From Natrarchaeobaculum sulfurireducens (GTDB taxonomy: Archaea > Halobacteriota > Halobacteria > Halobacteriales > Natrialbaceae): DNA of 64,000 nucleotides. Below the pieces are notes generated by a model. That model saw only the letters and a list, made by a program, of their open reading frames with translations, did not search any database and was not told the DNA's origin. Shown here piece by piece: positions 51,085 to 60,946 of the stretch (position 1 is its first letter; each line of letters opens with the position of its first letter). The DNA lies in the NCBI RefSeq assembly GCF_003430825.1, contig NZ_CP024047.1, positions 620,001 to 684,000 on the forward strand, read 5' to 3'. Position numbers and translations under genes: made by a program.

Positions 51085-54000
51085 TCACTCGAGGCGATCG
51101 AGGACCCGTTCTCGGAGGACGAGCAGGCTAGGCAGGACCGTCAGACAGGCGACGAACGCGAAGATGATGCTCAGGCCGGTCACCAGCCCGAATCGCTGCA
51201 GCGGTGGGGCAAGCGCGAGAGCAAGCACGCCGAAGCCGGCCGCCGTCGTCGCGGCACTTCCGAGTAAGGCCCCACCGGTCCCCGTGATGGTCGACTCGAG
51301 GGCGGCCGTGATCCCGTCCTGTCGTTCCCGCTCGACCACGAACCGCTCGCCGAGGTGGATACTGTAGTCGACGCCCAGCCCGATCGCGAGGCTCGTGATG
51401 ACGGCCGTTTCGCTATTGAACGGCACGTCGAGCAGCGCCATCGCCCCGAGCAGCCAGGCCAGCGCAGCCACGACGGGCGCGAGCGTCACGAGCCCGAGCG
51501 TGAGCGCACGGTGTCGAACCCAGTAAAGCACCGTGAGAAAGCCCGCGATCACGACGAGCGTCACCGCGAACGCCTGAACCAGCGTCTCGAGTAAGGCGTC
51601 CTGGACGACGGCAGTCGTGACGGGACCACCGGTTGCGACGGCCGACACCGCCGCCTCGTCGCCGTCAGTCGCCGTCCCGCGCTCGAGCTGGCCGGCGAGT
51701 TCGCGGACGTCGTCGGCGACCGACTGAGCGGCGGCATCGCCCCGGACGCTGACGACGAGTCGGGCGGACTCGTACGCCCCCTCGTCCGTGCGTTCGAGGA
51801 CGGCTGCGGCCGCATCCTCGTCGACCTCGAACAGCAGGTCGTACAGCCCCTCGAGATCCTCGTCGGGGACGCCGTCGCCGGTCGTATCGCGGGCATCGAT
51901 GCCGTCGGCGACCGTCTCGTTGTCGGCGGCGACGTCCTCGAGGACGGTCAGCGGCCCGTCGACGGCGGCCGTCCCGTCGGAACGGGTGTCGATCGTGCCT
52001 TCCGTTGCCGTCACGGCGTCGTCGCCTCGAGCGTCCTCGATCGCAGAGAGCGTGGTCGGATCGGTCACGTCCCCGCGTATCAGAATCTCGGCTTGCGAAT
52101 CGGGGTCCTGGAAGTTGTCCGCGAGATACTCGGCGTCGTCGCTGATGGTGTAGGTGTCGGGCGCAAGCGGGCCGGGCAGCGACTGCGCCCACTCGGGGGC
52201 GTCCTCGGGCAGGAAATCGGCCTCGTTGAACTCGGTGTCGATGCCGGTCGCGCCATAGGCACCGCCGATCGCGAGCAGGAGGGCGACGGCGACGACCGCG
52301 AGCGGCGCACGACGGGCCAGCGCGACGCCGCCCCCGAGAGCGCGGTTGATCGGCCCCGGGGTTACGCCGAACGGCGGCTTCGCCCGGTCTCGACCGAAGC
52401 GGTTCTCGAGGACGCCGTCGACTTCGACCTTGAGCGCCGGGACGAAGATCCCGAAGGCGACGAACGTCGCGAGGATGCCGCCCGCGCTGAGGAGCGCGAA
52501 GTCCTGGATCGCCGGCAACGGGCTGACGACGTTCGAGAGGAAGCCGATCCCCGTCGAGAAGGTGGCCGCGGCGAGCGCCAGCACGACGCCGCCGATGCCC
52601 AGGGCCATCCCGGTTCGAACCCCCCGGACGACCGCGCGGTCGGCGTCCGCGGGGTCGCCCCCGTCCGCGCTGGCTCGAGCGGCTGCCGCGTCGTCGCCCG
52701 AGACGTCGAGCGTCCCGGCTCTGGCCTCCCGATAGCGCATGACGACGTGGAGAGCGTAGTCGATCGAGAGCCCGATCAGGAGGAAGGGGACGGCGATCAA
52801 CAGCTGACTCGTCGGGATCTCGAGCCAGCCCAGGAGGCCGGCGAGCCAGGCCATCACGACGCCGATCCCGGCCAGTCCGAGCAGGACGTCGACGACGTCC
52901 CGGTAGGTGATCGCGAGGATGCCGAGGACGAACACGAGCGCGACGGGCGTGATAATCGCGAAGCTGTCGCCGACGGCGCTCGCCGACGCCGCGTCGGTGA
53001 TTCCCTGCCCGAAGACGAAGCCGTCGTCGAACCGTTCCTCGAACAGCGACTCGACCTCGAGCTGGGCGTCGTAAGCCGCCTCCGGCTCGTCGTCCTCGCC
53101 GCTATCGTCGACCTGAAAGAGGAAGGTGATCCGGGCCTCGGCCTCGGTCTCGCCCGGGTCGTACTCCGCCGACAGAAATTCGGCCGCGTCGTCGCCGTCC
53201 GACGGGCCGGCCCAAACATCCGCGTCGGTCGCGTTCTCGTCGGTTCCGTCGTCGAGGACGTCCGCGAGCAGGTCCTCGAACGCCGCCTCGTCCATGTCCT
53301 CGAGCGCCTCGATCTGGTCGTCGAGCGACGGGCCAGCCTCGATCGTCTCCTCGAAGGCCTCCTGTTGTGCCTCGAGGTCCTCGAACGCTTCGCCAAGTTC
53401 CTCGAACTCCTCGGCGAGAACGCCCGCGGTGCCCGCCGCGTAAACGCCCTCGAGTGCGTCCTGGAGGTCCTCGTACTCCGGGACCGCCTCGGGGTCGTCG
53501 GTGGCTTGCTCGATTCCGAAGCTGGCGGCCTCGAGTTCGCGAACTTCCGTCACGGCGGCTTCATACTCGTCGGTCCCTTCGCCGTCGAGCTCGGCCGCGT
53601 CGGCCGTCTCCGCGACGACCGCGTCGACGTCGGCCTCGAGTTCGGCCGCAGCCGTGTCGACCCCGGAATCGTCCTCGAGGTCAGCCACCGCCGCCTCGCT
53701 CTCGGGAGTGTCCTCGTCGGTCGTCGCTGCCAGCTCCTCGTACTCGCGTTGGAGGTCACGGACCTCGTCGAGACCGTCCTCGAGCGCCTCGGTTCTGGCC
53801 TCGAGTTCGGCCTCACGCTCGCCGAGTTCCTCGCCGCGCTCGGAGAGCGCGTCGACTTCCCCCTGGGAAAACGCGGCAGTGGCGACGACGTTCTCGAGGC
53901 CGACGAAGCCGTCGTCGTCGATGGTGGCGTTCACCGACTCGTTCGCATAGACGTCCTGCTGGAAGGCGAGACTCTCGAGCAGCGACTCCCTGGTGAGGAC

Positions 54001-54249
54001 GTTACCGCCCTCCTCGCGGACGACGAGTTGACTGACGACGGCATCGTCCGTCTCGTAGGTCGCCTCGACGTACTCGAGGGCGGCCTGCGCTTCGGAGTCG
54101 GTTTCGAATTCGCCGATGCCGGCGTCTTCGGTCTCGTTGACGACGGCACCCGCACCGACGACGGCCGTGAGCACCAACAGCACGACGACGACGAGCTTGC
54201 TGTGGGCGACCAGCGCACCGGCGTATCTGTCGGCGAGGTTACCGTCCAT
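51085..54249 (-). CDS. RND superfamily exporter (MMPL type) with long coiled-coil domain
   Basis: This 1054-residue protein has 12 helices in two sets, first near residues 18-38 and 430-650, then 680-1050. Between helix 1 and 2 lies an outer domain of about 390 residues, much of it an acidic coiled coil (about 125-340: LSERGEELGEREAELEARTE). The second outer domain is smaller (about 705-905). The RND signatures GLSIDYALHVVMRYREA and GLGVDYSIHLGERFVVER appear once in each half. It likely moves lipids or other hydrophobic matter with the ion gradient. Cargo unknown. Confidence 0.9.
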   Translation of the reverse strand: MDGNLADRYAGALVAHSKLVVVVLLVLTAVVGAGAVVNETEDAGIGEFETDSEAQAALEYVEATYETDDAVVSQLVVREEGGNVLTRESLLESLAFQQDVYANESVNATIDDDGFVGLENVVATAAFSQGEVDALSERGEELGEREAELEARTEALEDGLDEVRDLQREYEELAATTDEDTPESEAAVADLEDDSGVDTAAAELEADVDAVVAETADAAELDGEGTDEYEAAVTEVRELEAASFGIEQATDDPEAVPEYEDLQDALEGVYAAGTAGVLAEEFEELGEAFEDLEAQQEAFEETIEAGPSLDDQIEALEDMDEAAFEDLLADVLDDGTDENATDADVWAGPSDGDDAAEFLSAEYDPGETEAEARITFLFQVDDSGEDDEPEAAYDAQLEVESLFEERFDDGFVFGQGITDAASASAVGDSFAIITPVALVFVLGILAITYRDVVDVLLGLAGIGVVMAWLAGLLGWLEIPTSQLLIAVPFLLIGLSIDYALHVVMRYREARAGTLDVSGDDAAAARASADGGDPADADRAVVRGVRTGMALGIGGVVLALAAATFSTGIGFLSNVVSPLPAIQDFALLSAGGILATFVAFGIFVPALKVEVDGVLENRFGRDRAKPPFGVTPGPINRALGGGVALARRAPLAVVAVALLLAIGGAYGATGIDTEFNEADFLPEDAPEWAQSLPGPLAPDTYTISDDAEYLADNFQDPDSQAEILIRGDVTDPTTLSAIEDARGDDAVTATEGTIDTRSDGTAAVDGPLTVLEDVAADNETVADGIDARDTTGDGVPDEDLEGLYDLLFEVDEDAAAAVLERTDEGAYESARLVVSVRGDAAAQSVADDVRELAGQLERGTATDGDEAAVSAVATGGPVTTAVVQDALLETLVQAFAVTLVVIAGFLTVLYWVRHRALTLGLVTLAPVVAALAWLLGAMALLDVPFNSETAVITSLAIGLGVDYSIHLGERFVVERERQDGITAALESTITGTGGALLGSAATTAAGFGVLALALAPPLQRFGLVTGLSIIFAFVACLTVLPSLLVLRERVLDRLE

Positions 54250-54710
54250 CGATACGGGCTCGTGAAGGGCGACACGGTGACAGTGGCTGCTGACTCATTG
54301 TGATGCGACACCAACACGACCACGAATAAGGCTTCTCCCAAACGGCGGCGAATGAGAGCGCTCGGGCCGGTTCACCGGCCTACGGCGGTCGACACCAGTG
54401 CCCGTGTCCGATTCCGGGGCCGAGTCCGTCGGGGCTCGAGCGGTGGCGGACGCGAAACGCATAACACGATTCCACGGAGTAAATGGATACATGACCGACG
54501 CCGTCGTGGCTACGGGCGACCGTGCCGCCGGGCCGTGCGACGCTGGTTCTGTAGGGGCTCCGTAGCCCCGTATTTCCCAACCCCGTTTCGACGGATGTAT
54601 TGTCACTGACCGAATTTCACCGAGCAACGGCCAGTATCAGCAATGGATTACCGATCACCGCGACACGACCGACCGACGTACCGACGACGCCCCTGCCGGG
54701 CGGTGAGAGC
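54250..54710. other. Region between the exporter and valS, with leader features
   Basis: On the minus strand CTTATTCG (about 54325-54333) may be the exporter's TATA box. On the + strand lie a 24-codon ORF (54491-54565) and a GC-rich hairpin (54554-54569), described separately. The rest up to the valS ATG shows no supported gene. Confidence 0.5.
54491..54569 (+). promoter_or_regulatory. Possible leader ORF and hairpin ahead of valS
   Basis: ATG at 54491 opens 24 codons, MTDAVVATGDRAAGPCDAG then SVGAP, with three Val codons. Its TAG (54563-54565) lies in the stem-loop GGGGCT-CCGT-AGCCCC (54554-54569). Downstream, TATTTCCC follows. This layout recalls attenuation leaders of aminoacyl-tRNA synthetase genes in bacteria. 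No such control is established for haloarchaea, so this is speculative. Confidence 0.3.
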
Positions 54711-57374
54711 ATGAGCACGGACGCCGACCAGAAACGCGACGAGGCGGGCCTCGAGGGCGGCTACGACCCCGACGAGGTCGAGTCGCGCTGGCAGGAGGCG
54801 TGGGTCGACGAAGAGATCTACGCCTACGAGAGCGATCCAGAACGCGATCCGAACACCGTTTACGCGATCGACACGCCGCCACCGACGGTCTCGGGGAGCC
54901 TGCACATGGGTCACCTCTACGGCCACACGCTCCAGGACTTCGCCGCGCGCTTCCAGCGGATGGCAAACGGCGACGTCCTCTTTCCCTTTGGCTACGACGA
55001 CAACGGAATCGCCTCCGAGCGACTGACCGAGAAAGAACTGGACATCCGCCATCAAGAGTACGAACGCCGGGAGTTCCAGGAACTGTGCCGGGAGGTCTGT
55101 TCGGAGTACGAAGCCGAGTTCACCGAGAAGATGCAGGATCTCGGCACCTCGATCGACTGGAACTCGACGTACAAGACGATCGAACCACGCGTTCAACGCA
55201 TCTCACAGCTCTCCTTTATCGATCTCTACGAGAACGGCCGCGAGTACCGCAAGAAGGCACCGGCGATCTGGTGTCCGGAATGTGAAACCGCCATCTCACA
55301 GGTCGAGATGGAAGACGACGAGCGCGGATCGCACTTCAACGACATCGCGTTCGAACTCGTCGGAGACGACGCCCCACGCGAGGAGTTCGTCATCTCGACG
55401 ACCCGTCCCGAACTCATCCCGGCCTGTGTCTCCGTCTTCGTCCACCCCGACGACGAGGACAATCAGGACCTCGTCGGCGAGACCGCCCGCATCCCGATCT
55501 TCGAACACGAGGTGCCGATCATCGAAGACGAGCGCGTCGACATGGAGAAAGGGACCGGGGTCGTCATGTGCTGTACCTTCGGCGACCAGAACGACATCGA
55601 GTGGTACCAGGCCCACGACCTGCCGCTGCGCGTCGCCATCGACGAGTCCGCGACGATGACCGACCTCGCTGGCCCGTACGAGGGGCAGTCTACCGAAGAG
55701 GCCCGCGAAGCGATCGTCGAAGACCTAGACGACGAAGGATACCTTCGAGATCGCTGGGAAATCACCCACGCCGTCGGCGTCCACGAACGCTGTGACACCC
55801 CCGTCGAGTACCGCGTCTCCAAACAGTGGTACGTCGAGGTCTTAGACCACAAGGAGGAGTATCTCGAGGCCGGCCGCGAGATGGAGTGGTACCCCGAGAA
55901 GATGTTTACGCGCTACAGACACTGGATCGAAGGCCTCGAGTGGGACTGGCTGATCTCGCGTCAGCGCGACTCGGGCATTCCGTTCCCGGTGTGGTACTGT
56001 CGCGACTGTGATCACGAGGTTCTCGCCCGAAAGGCGGATCTGCCGGTCGACCCCCTGAGCGACGACCCACCCGTGGACACCTGCCCCGAGTGTGGCAGCG
56101 ACGAGTTCGTCCCCGAAGAGGACGTCTTCGACACCTGGGCGACCTCCTCGCTCACCCCGCTGATCAACGCCGGCTGGGACTGGGACGAAGACGATGGGTT
56201 CACGATGGACAAGCCGGAACTCTACCCCTTCGATCTCCGGCCGCAGGGCCACGACATCATCTCGTTCTGGCTGTTCCACACCGTCATCAAGTGTTACGAG
56301 CACACCGGCGAGGTGCCGTTCGATGCGACGATGATCAACGGCCACGTCTTAGACGAGAACAGAGAGAAGATGTCCAAATCGCGTGGCAACGTCGTCGCCC
56401 CCGATCAAGTGCTTGCCGACTACCCCGTCGATGCCGTCCGTTTCTGGGCCGCCAGTGCGGCCGTCGGCGACGACTTCCCGTACCAGGAAAAGGACCTCCG
56501 GGCGGGCGAAAAGCTGCTTCGCAAGCTCTGGAACGCCTCGAAGCTCGTCGACACGCTCGCGCCCGCTGTGCCCGAGGAGCCGGACGACCTCGAGCCGATC
56601 GACCGCTGGCTGCTCGCCGAACTCGACGCCACTGTCGCGGAACTTACCGACCAACTCGAAGACTACGAGTTCGCAAAGGCCCGCGACCGCCTGCGAACGT
56701 TCTTCTGGAACACGTTCTGTGATGACTACTTAGAGATCGCAAAGACCCGCGAGGACAGTCCGTCGACGCAGTACACACTGCGGACGGCCCACCGGACGTT
56801 CCTCGAGCTGTGGGCACCGTTTTTACCACACATCACGGAGGAAATCTGGCAGGCCGTCTATGCGACCGACGGTGCGCTGGACCACTCGAGCATCCACACC
56901 CGCGAGTGGCCCACGCCGCAGGGCTACGAGGCCGACCTCGAGGCTGGCGAGACGGCGATAGAGGTCATCTCCGCGCTCCGTCGCTACAAGAGCGAACAAC
57001 AGTTGCCGCTGAACGCCGACCTCGAGGCCGTCTCGGTGTTCGGCCCCGTCGACGGCTTCGAGGACGCCATTCAGAACGTGATGCACGTCCAGGAGCTAAC
57101 GGTGCTCGAGGACGAACCCGAAATCGAGACGGCAGTCGCCTCGATCGACCTCGAGTACGCGACGCTCGGGCCGAAATTCGGCGCGAAAGTCGGCGAAATC
57201 GACGCCGGAATCGACAGCGGTGAGTACGAAATCGACGACGAAGCCAGCGTGCTCAGGGTCGCCGGCGAGGAACTCGAGGACGAGCTGTTCGACGTCGAAC
57301 TCGAGCGAACCTACTCGGGTGACGGCGAGATGATCGAAACCGAGTCGGCGGTCGTCATCCTCAAAGACGACTGA
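54711..57374 (+). CDS. valS: Valyl-tRNA synthetase
   Basis: This 887-residue class I synthetase attaches Val to tRNA(Val). The HIGH motif is HMGH at 65-68 (SGSLHMGHLYGH), and KMSKS is at 553-557. The editing (CP1) domain lies between about 200 and 380. A zinc-type insertion with CRDCDHEV and DTCPECGSD follows at about 425-465. The anticodon-binding helices come after 640, and a small C-terminal coiled-coil-like part ends it. ATG at 54711 (MSTDADQKRDEAG) is chosen; the frame is open 37 codons further upstream. Confidence 0.96.
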   Translation: MSTDADQKRDEAGLEGGYDPDEVESRWQEAWVDEEIYAYESDPERDPNTVYAIDTPPPTVSGSLHMGHLYGHTLQDFAARFQRMANGDVLFPFGYDDNGIASERLTEKELDIRHQEYERREFQELCREVCSEYEAEFTEKMQDLGTSIDWNSTYKTIEPRVQRISQLSFIDLYENGREYRKKAPAIWCPECETAISQVEMEDDERGSHFNDIAFELVGDDAPREEFVISTTRPELIPACVSVFVHPDDEDNQDLVGETARIPIFEHEVPIIEDERVDMEKGTGVVMCCTFGDQNDIEWYQAHDLPLRVAIDESATMTDLAGPYEGQSTEEAREAIVEDLDDEGYLRDRWEITHAVGVHERCDTPVEYRVSKQWYVEVLDHKEEYLEAGREMEWYPEKMFTRYRHWIEGLEWDWLISRQRDSGIPFPVWYCRDCDHEVLARKADLPVDPLSDDPPVDTCPECGSDEFVPEEDVFDTWATSSLTPLINAGWDWDEDDGFTMDKPELYPFDLRPQGHDIISFWLFHTVIKCYEHTGEVPFDATMINGHVLDENREKMSKSRGNVVAPDQVLADYPVDAVRFWAASAAVGDDFPYQEKDLRAGEKLLRKLWNASKLVDTLAPAVPEEPDDLEPIDRWLLAELDATVAELTDQLEDYEFAKARDRLRTFFWNTFCDDYLEIAKTREDSPSTQYTLRTAHRTFLELWAPFLPHITEEIWQAVYATDGALDHSSIHTREWPTPQGYEADLEAGETAIEVISALRRYKSEQQLPLNADLEAVSVFGPVDGFEDAIQNVMHVQELTVLEDEPEIETAVASIDLEYATLGPKFGAKVGEIDAGIDSGEYEIDDEASVLRVAGEELEDELFDVELERTYSGDGEMIETESAVVILKDD

Positions 57375-57583
57375 CAATCGTTCGACCGTGACAGGTCGGT
57401 CGATTGATTATTCTTCACCCGACAGTCAGGCGGACGAGACGCCACGAACGAGGCGACAGTCACGAACCACATCTCGTGAAAGAAAAGTTATAATTCGATG
57501 CGACGAGTTCCGTGCGTGCTCTGCTGAAGTCGTGTGTTGCCGATTCCGTCGCCAGTCGCCGTGTAAGCCGAGTACAGAGCACC

Positions 57584-57990
57584 ATGACGATCACAAGCAC
57601 GAACGTAGATTCTGCTGGTACCGCCGCCTGTCTCCCCACTGACACCGTCTTCGAGCTGTTACTCGATGAGCGGCGTCGAGACGCGATGGCCGTCCTCTCT
57701 CATCGGTCACGAGGGCTGTCACTCGACCACCTCATCGACCTGCTCGTCGCTCGAGCGGGAACGGGAGCGAACCGATGGCCAACGCGAGGAGATCGAACGC
57801 TCGTTCCGTCACACCCACTTCAGAAAGCTCGTCGACGCTGGCGTCGTCAGCTACGATTCGGAGACGGACACGATCGACCGCCGACGCGCGGCTCGTACAC
57901 TCGAGCCCTATCTGGAGCGCGCGGCCCGTGATTCGGTCGACGACTACCTCCCACTCGAGGGTGTTCGTGCGTGGGCTTCGATCTTTTTGA
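57584..57990 (+). pseudogene. Frameshifted HTH gene, DUF7344-like
   Basis: Two frames together make one protein. The first (ATG at 57584) gives DTVFELLLDERRRDAMAVLS and SLDHLIDLLVAR up to about 57755. The next frame continues with LERERERTDGQREEIERSFR, HTHFRKLVDAGVVSYDSETD and RTLEPYLERAARDSVDDYL. The slip lies in or near GCTCGAGCGGGAACGGGAGC. The downstream frame then runs on to 58118 into the convergent gene, so its natural stop also seems lost. This looks like a decayed member of the haloarchaeal DUF7344 family; a sequencing error is the alternative. Confidence 0.75.
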
Positions 57991-58645
57991 CCCGTGTGGC
58001 GAGTGCCAGAAAGCACGCGAGGAGCGTGAACGTCACTTCGCCGGCAGCGATGACGCCGAGTGCGTCCGCACCGAGGAACATCGGTTCGTCACGTGAGACT
58101 GGGATGGCCGTGTGGTGAGGCTCGCCGACGATGGGGATGAAGTAGTCGACGATCAGGTTGCTGGTGTACCAGACGACCGCGACGGCAACCCCCCAGACGG
58201 GAAAGTCGGTGATTCGGTGGAGGACGTACGCCTGGACGACCATCGCGAGGTGGCTCCAGAAGAGGAACTGGTACATCAGCGGATGCAGGTAGCTGTACTG
58301 TTCGGAGAAGACGAGCAAGGTGTAGGGCGTCCACAGGCCAAGGATGACGTTTCCGAAGAACGCGAGTGCGGTCAGCCACGGGAGTTCGTAGCCGAGTTTC
58401 CAGGCGGCGATCGCGAGCGCGATAAACAGCGTCGCCATCGGACTGTCGGGGACCCACGGCCACATCACTACGGGCGTCCGCGCGAACTGTGCCGAGTAGT
58501 ACCAGAAGCCAAACGCGGTCCCGACGAGGTTGATCGCGACGATCAGCCAGGCGAACCGAAGGCCGAACGCCTCGAGCGTCTTCGGCAGCGGGGCGAGATA
58601 CCGCGGGAGCGGATCACGGGCGGGAAGTCCGCTCGAGGATGCCAT
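57944..58645 (-). CDS. DUF1405 membrane protein
   Basis: This 233-residue protein has six or seven helices. DUF1405 marks are INLVGTAFGFWYYSAQF in the first helix and YQFLFWSHLAMVVQAYVLHR in the middle. Function unknown; relatives occur in Firmicutes and haloarchaea. ATG at 58645 (MASSSGLPARDPLPRYLAPL). Its end overlaps the remains of the convergent DUF7344 gene. Confidence 0.87.
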   Translation of the reverse strand: MASSSGLPARDPLPRYLAPLPKTLEAFGLRFAWLIVAINLVGTAFGFWYYSAQFARTPVVMWPWVPDSPMATLFIALAIAAWKLGYELPWLTALAFFGNVILGLWTPYTLLVFSEQYSYLHPLMYQFLFWSHLAMVVQAYVLHRITDFPVWGVAVAVVWYTSNLIVDYFIPIVGEPHHTAIPVSRDEPMFLGADALGVIAAGEVTFTLLACFLALATRVKKIEAHARTPSSGR

Positions 58646-58819
58646 TACGCCACGAAACGAACGCTGGCATCAAAACGATAGCGATGCTGACCGTTTCGGA
58701 CTGGCGACGCCGGGATCCGAGTGTCGATGTGCGTTTGCTCGAGGAGGTCATGCCCTCGAACGACGACGCTGACAGGCGTTGACAGGAAAAAAGACGCTCG
58801 AAAACGGAGTAGTAAGGTA

Positions 58820-60559
58820 TCAGTCGCCGCCGATCCCATCCGAGTTCGTCGTCGATCTCTGGGTGTCGACGGCTGCCGTTTCGACGGCGACGTCGTCGAT
58901 CTGGACGTCAGTAGCGGCCAACTCGGCGGACTCGTCGCGCTCGAGTTTGAATCGATCGAGCACGTCGTGGGTATCCTCGACGGTCAGGGTGAGCCCTTCG
59001 ACCGAGTCGGCGATGCCGTCCATCGCCGCGGACTGCTCTTCGACGCCTGCAGCGATCTGCTGGACGGAGGCGTGGAACTCCTCGCTGAGCGAGGAGGTTT
59101 CGTCGGCGATGACGGACACCGCCTGAACGTTCTTGGCTTGAGATTCGACGGTGTGGCTCACCTCTGCTGTACTCGTGCTGGTGTCTTCGATCGCCCGGTC
59201 GATTTCCTCGAGTCGCTCGACGACCGACTCGGCCGCATCGGCACCCTCGATGACGTCCTCGCTCATTTCGCCGATGCCGTCGACGACGGCAGTGGTTCGG
59301 TTTTGAACGTCCTCGATGATCCGCTCGATCTCGTCGGCGGACTCCTGGGACTCCTCGGCCAGGCTCTTGACCTCGTCTGCGACGACCGCAAAGCCGTTGC
59401 CCGTCGCGCCCGCATTTGCCGCCTCGATCGAGGCGTTGAGCGCCAGCAAGTTCGTCTGGTTTGCGATATCCGCGATGACGTCGACGATCTCGTTTACCCG
59501 ACCCACTTTGGACTCGAGGGCTTCGACGTCGTCGGTGATACGATCGGTCGATTCGACGGCGGTTCGGATCTCACCGACGGCAGCCCGCCCCTCGTCGCGG
59601 CCGTCGCGGGCGAGCGATGCCGCCTCGTCGGCGATCGTGTCGATCCCGTCCATCGTCGCCGTGACCTCTTCGATCGACGCCGACAGGTCAGAGACGCTCT
59701 CGGTTGCGTCGGTCGCCTTCACCGTCAGCTCGTCGGTCCCCTGGGCCAATCGTTCGCTCGAGGTGCCGATCTGCTGGATCGACGCGGCGACTTCCTCGCT
59801 GGTAGCGTGGAGGTCGTCACTGGTTTCGACTAACTGATCTGTGAGGGTTCGAACGGCGGCAATCACTTCCTGAAGGTTCTCGAACGCCGTCTCCAGATCG
59901 GCGGCCATTGCCCCGTACTCCTCGTACACGGCCTCGAGTTCGTCGAACTCGGCGTCGGGTTCGGGAATCGTCGGATCGACGGTGAGGTCTCCGGCCGCGA
60001 GGGCAGTCAGTGACGCCCGGAAGTCGTCGGCGACCTCGCGTTGATACGCCTCGAGTGCGTCGACCTGCTCGCGTTCACGGACCTCGTCGGTGACGTCGCG
60101 GACGAGTTCGAGGCCGCCGACGTACGAGCCGTCCTCGGTATGAAAGGGGACGGCGCTTCGGCGGACGACCCGTTTTTGCCCGTCAACGACGACCTGTTCT
60201 TCCGTGTCCCTGATCGCCTCGCCCGTCCGACGAGCCTCGGCGGTTAGCTCGTCGGCGTCGCCATCGAACAGCGACGTGAGCTGGTTCCCGTCGACCGCGT
60301 CTCCGTCACACTCGAAAAACACCTCGAGCCGGTCGTTGTGCGCTGATATCGACCCGTCGTCGTCGAGCAGCGCGACCGGCACGTCCATCGCGTCGATGAC
60401 GTATTCAATCAGTCGTTCTGTCCCTACGCCGTCGATCATCTCGAGCGCATCGATCGACTCGTCGCCGTGACCCCCCGTGGATTCACCAGCGGCCGACCCG
60501 GCTTTCGAATCGGAGTCGGTCTTCGTCCCGTCGCCACCCGTTCGGGATAGGTTGAACAT
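58820..60559 (-). CDS. Soluble methyl-accepting chemotaxis transducer with PAS domain
   Basis: This 579-residue protein has no membrane helix. After a Ser/Gly-rich start comes a PAS domain (about 45-160; [37 protein letters not shown]), a HAMP-like helical part (about 175-235), then a long MCP coiled coil with the signalling tip [20 protein letters not shown] near residue 375. It would sense a cytoplasmic signal, perhaps redox through a bound cofactor, and act on CheA/CheW. The ATG at 60559 ([10 protein letters not shown]) is preferred over a TTG at 60571. Confidence 0.93.
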   Translation of the reverse strand: MFNLSRTGGDGTKTDSDSKAGSAAGESTGGHGDESIDALEMIDGVGTERLIEYVIDAMDVPVALLDDDGSISAHNDRLEVFFECDGDAVDGNQLTSLFDGDADELTAEARRTGEAIRDTEEQVVVDGQKRVVRRSAVPFHTEDGSYVGGLELVRDVTDEVREREQVDALEAYQREVADDFRASLTALAAGDLTVDPTIPEPDAEFDELEAVYEEYGAMAADLETAFENLQEVIAAVRTLTDQLVETSDDLHATSEEVAASIQQIGTSSERLAQGTDELTVKATDATESVSDLSASIEEVTATMDGIDTIADEAASLARDGRDEGRAAVGEIRTAVESTDRITDDVEALESKVGRVNEIVDVIADIANQTNLLALNASIEAANAGATGNGFAVVADEVKSLAEESQESADEIERIIEDVQNRTTAVVDGIGEMSEDVIEGADAAESVVERLEEIDRAIEDTSTSTAEVSHTVESQAKNVQAVSVIADETSSLSEEFHASVQQIAAGVEEQSAAMDGIADSVEGLTLTVEDTHDVLDRFKLERDESAELAATDVQIDDVAVETAAVDTQRSTTNSDGIGGD

Positions 60560-60567
60560 CCGTACCG

Positions 60568-60597
60568 GCAACTAGTTGCTTGACTTCACTATTTATT
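60568..60597 (-). promoter_or_regulatory. Transducer promoter with perfect palindrome
   Basis: On the minus strand AATAAATAG (60589-60597) is a TATA box. GCAACTAGTTGC (60568-60579) is a perfect 12-bp palindrome just before the expected transcription start and could be bound by a repressor. Confidence 0.5.
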
Positions 60598-60751
60598 GTT
60601 GTGGCCTTGTATGCATTTCAACATCTGCTCGAGATATATGAACTAGTTTCAAGTTTATCGCCGGACGGATGTCCAGTACCTGTGAGCGGGAAAACACGTG
60701 ACAGGCACCGCCGATGCTACCCGAGAAGTACGAATGGAGTCGCTACGCAGT

Positions 60752-60867
60752 CTCTACAGTCGGCGTTGAAAGTCATTGCACTCTCGCTCGCGATTCAGCG
60801 GCCAGTACGGCGGATGCTGGCCGCTCGAGTGCGAACGATGAGCAAATCGGTTCAACGACTACTAGAG
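60752..60867. repeat. Hairpin element of a second type, single copy
   Basis: The ends CTCTACAGTCGGCGTTGAA and TTCAACGACTACTAGAG are inverted copies with small gaps. Inside, GCACTC pairs with GAGTGC (60778-60783, 60827-60832) and AGCGGCCAG with CTGGCCGCT (60797-60805, 60817-60825). The whole can fold into one long hairpin. It differs from the 83-bp family. A MITE-like element is likely. Confidence 0.6.
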
Positions 60868-60946
60868 GCGGTATCGAACCCCGGCTACGTCTCGTCATCT
60901 TCCTCAACAGACACGCGTAAGTACGCCCCGTCCTAACGCCCGTCAC

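Larger units (their letters stand above)
60560..60946. other. Intergenic region between the transducer and pdxS
   Basis: It contains the transducer promoter with a perfect 12-bp palindrome (60568-60597) and a 116-bp hairpin element (60752-60867). Bases 60600-60750 show nothing I can support. Confidence 0.5.

Noticed and set aside
52093-54303. 736-codon open frame on the + strand opposite the RND exporter
   Set aside because: It is the mirror of a GC-rich real gene; the exporter's helices and RND motifs show the minus strand is coding.
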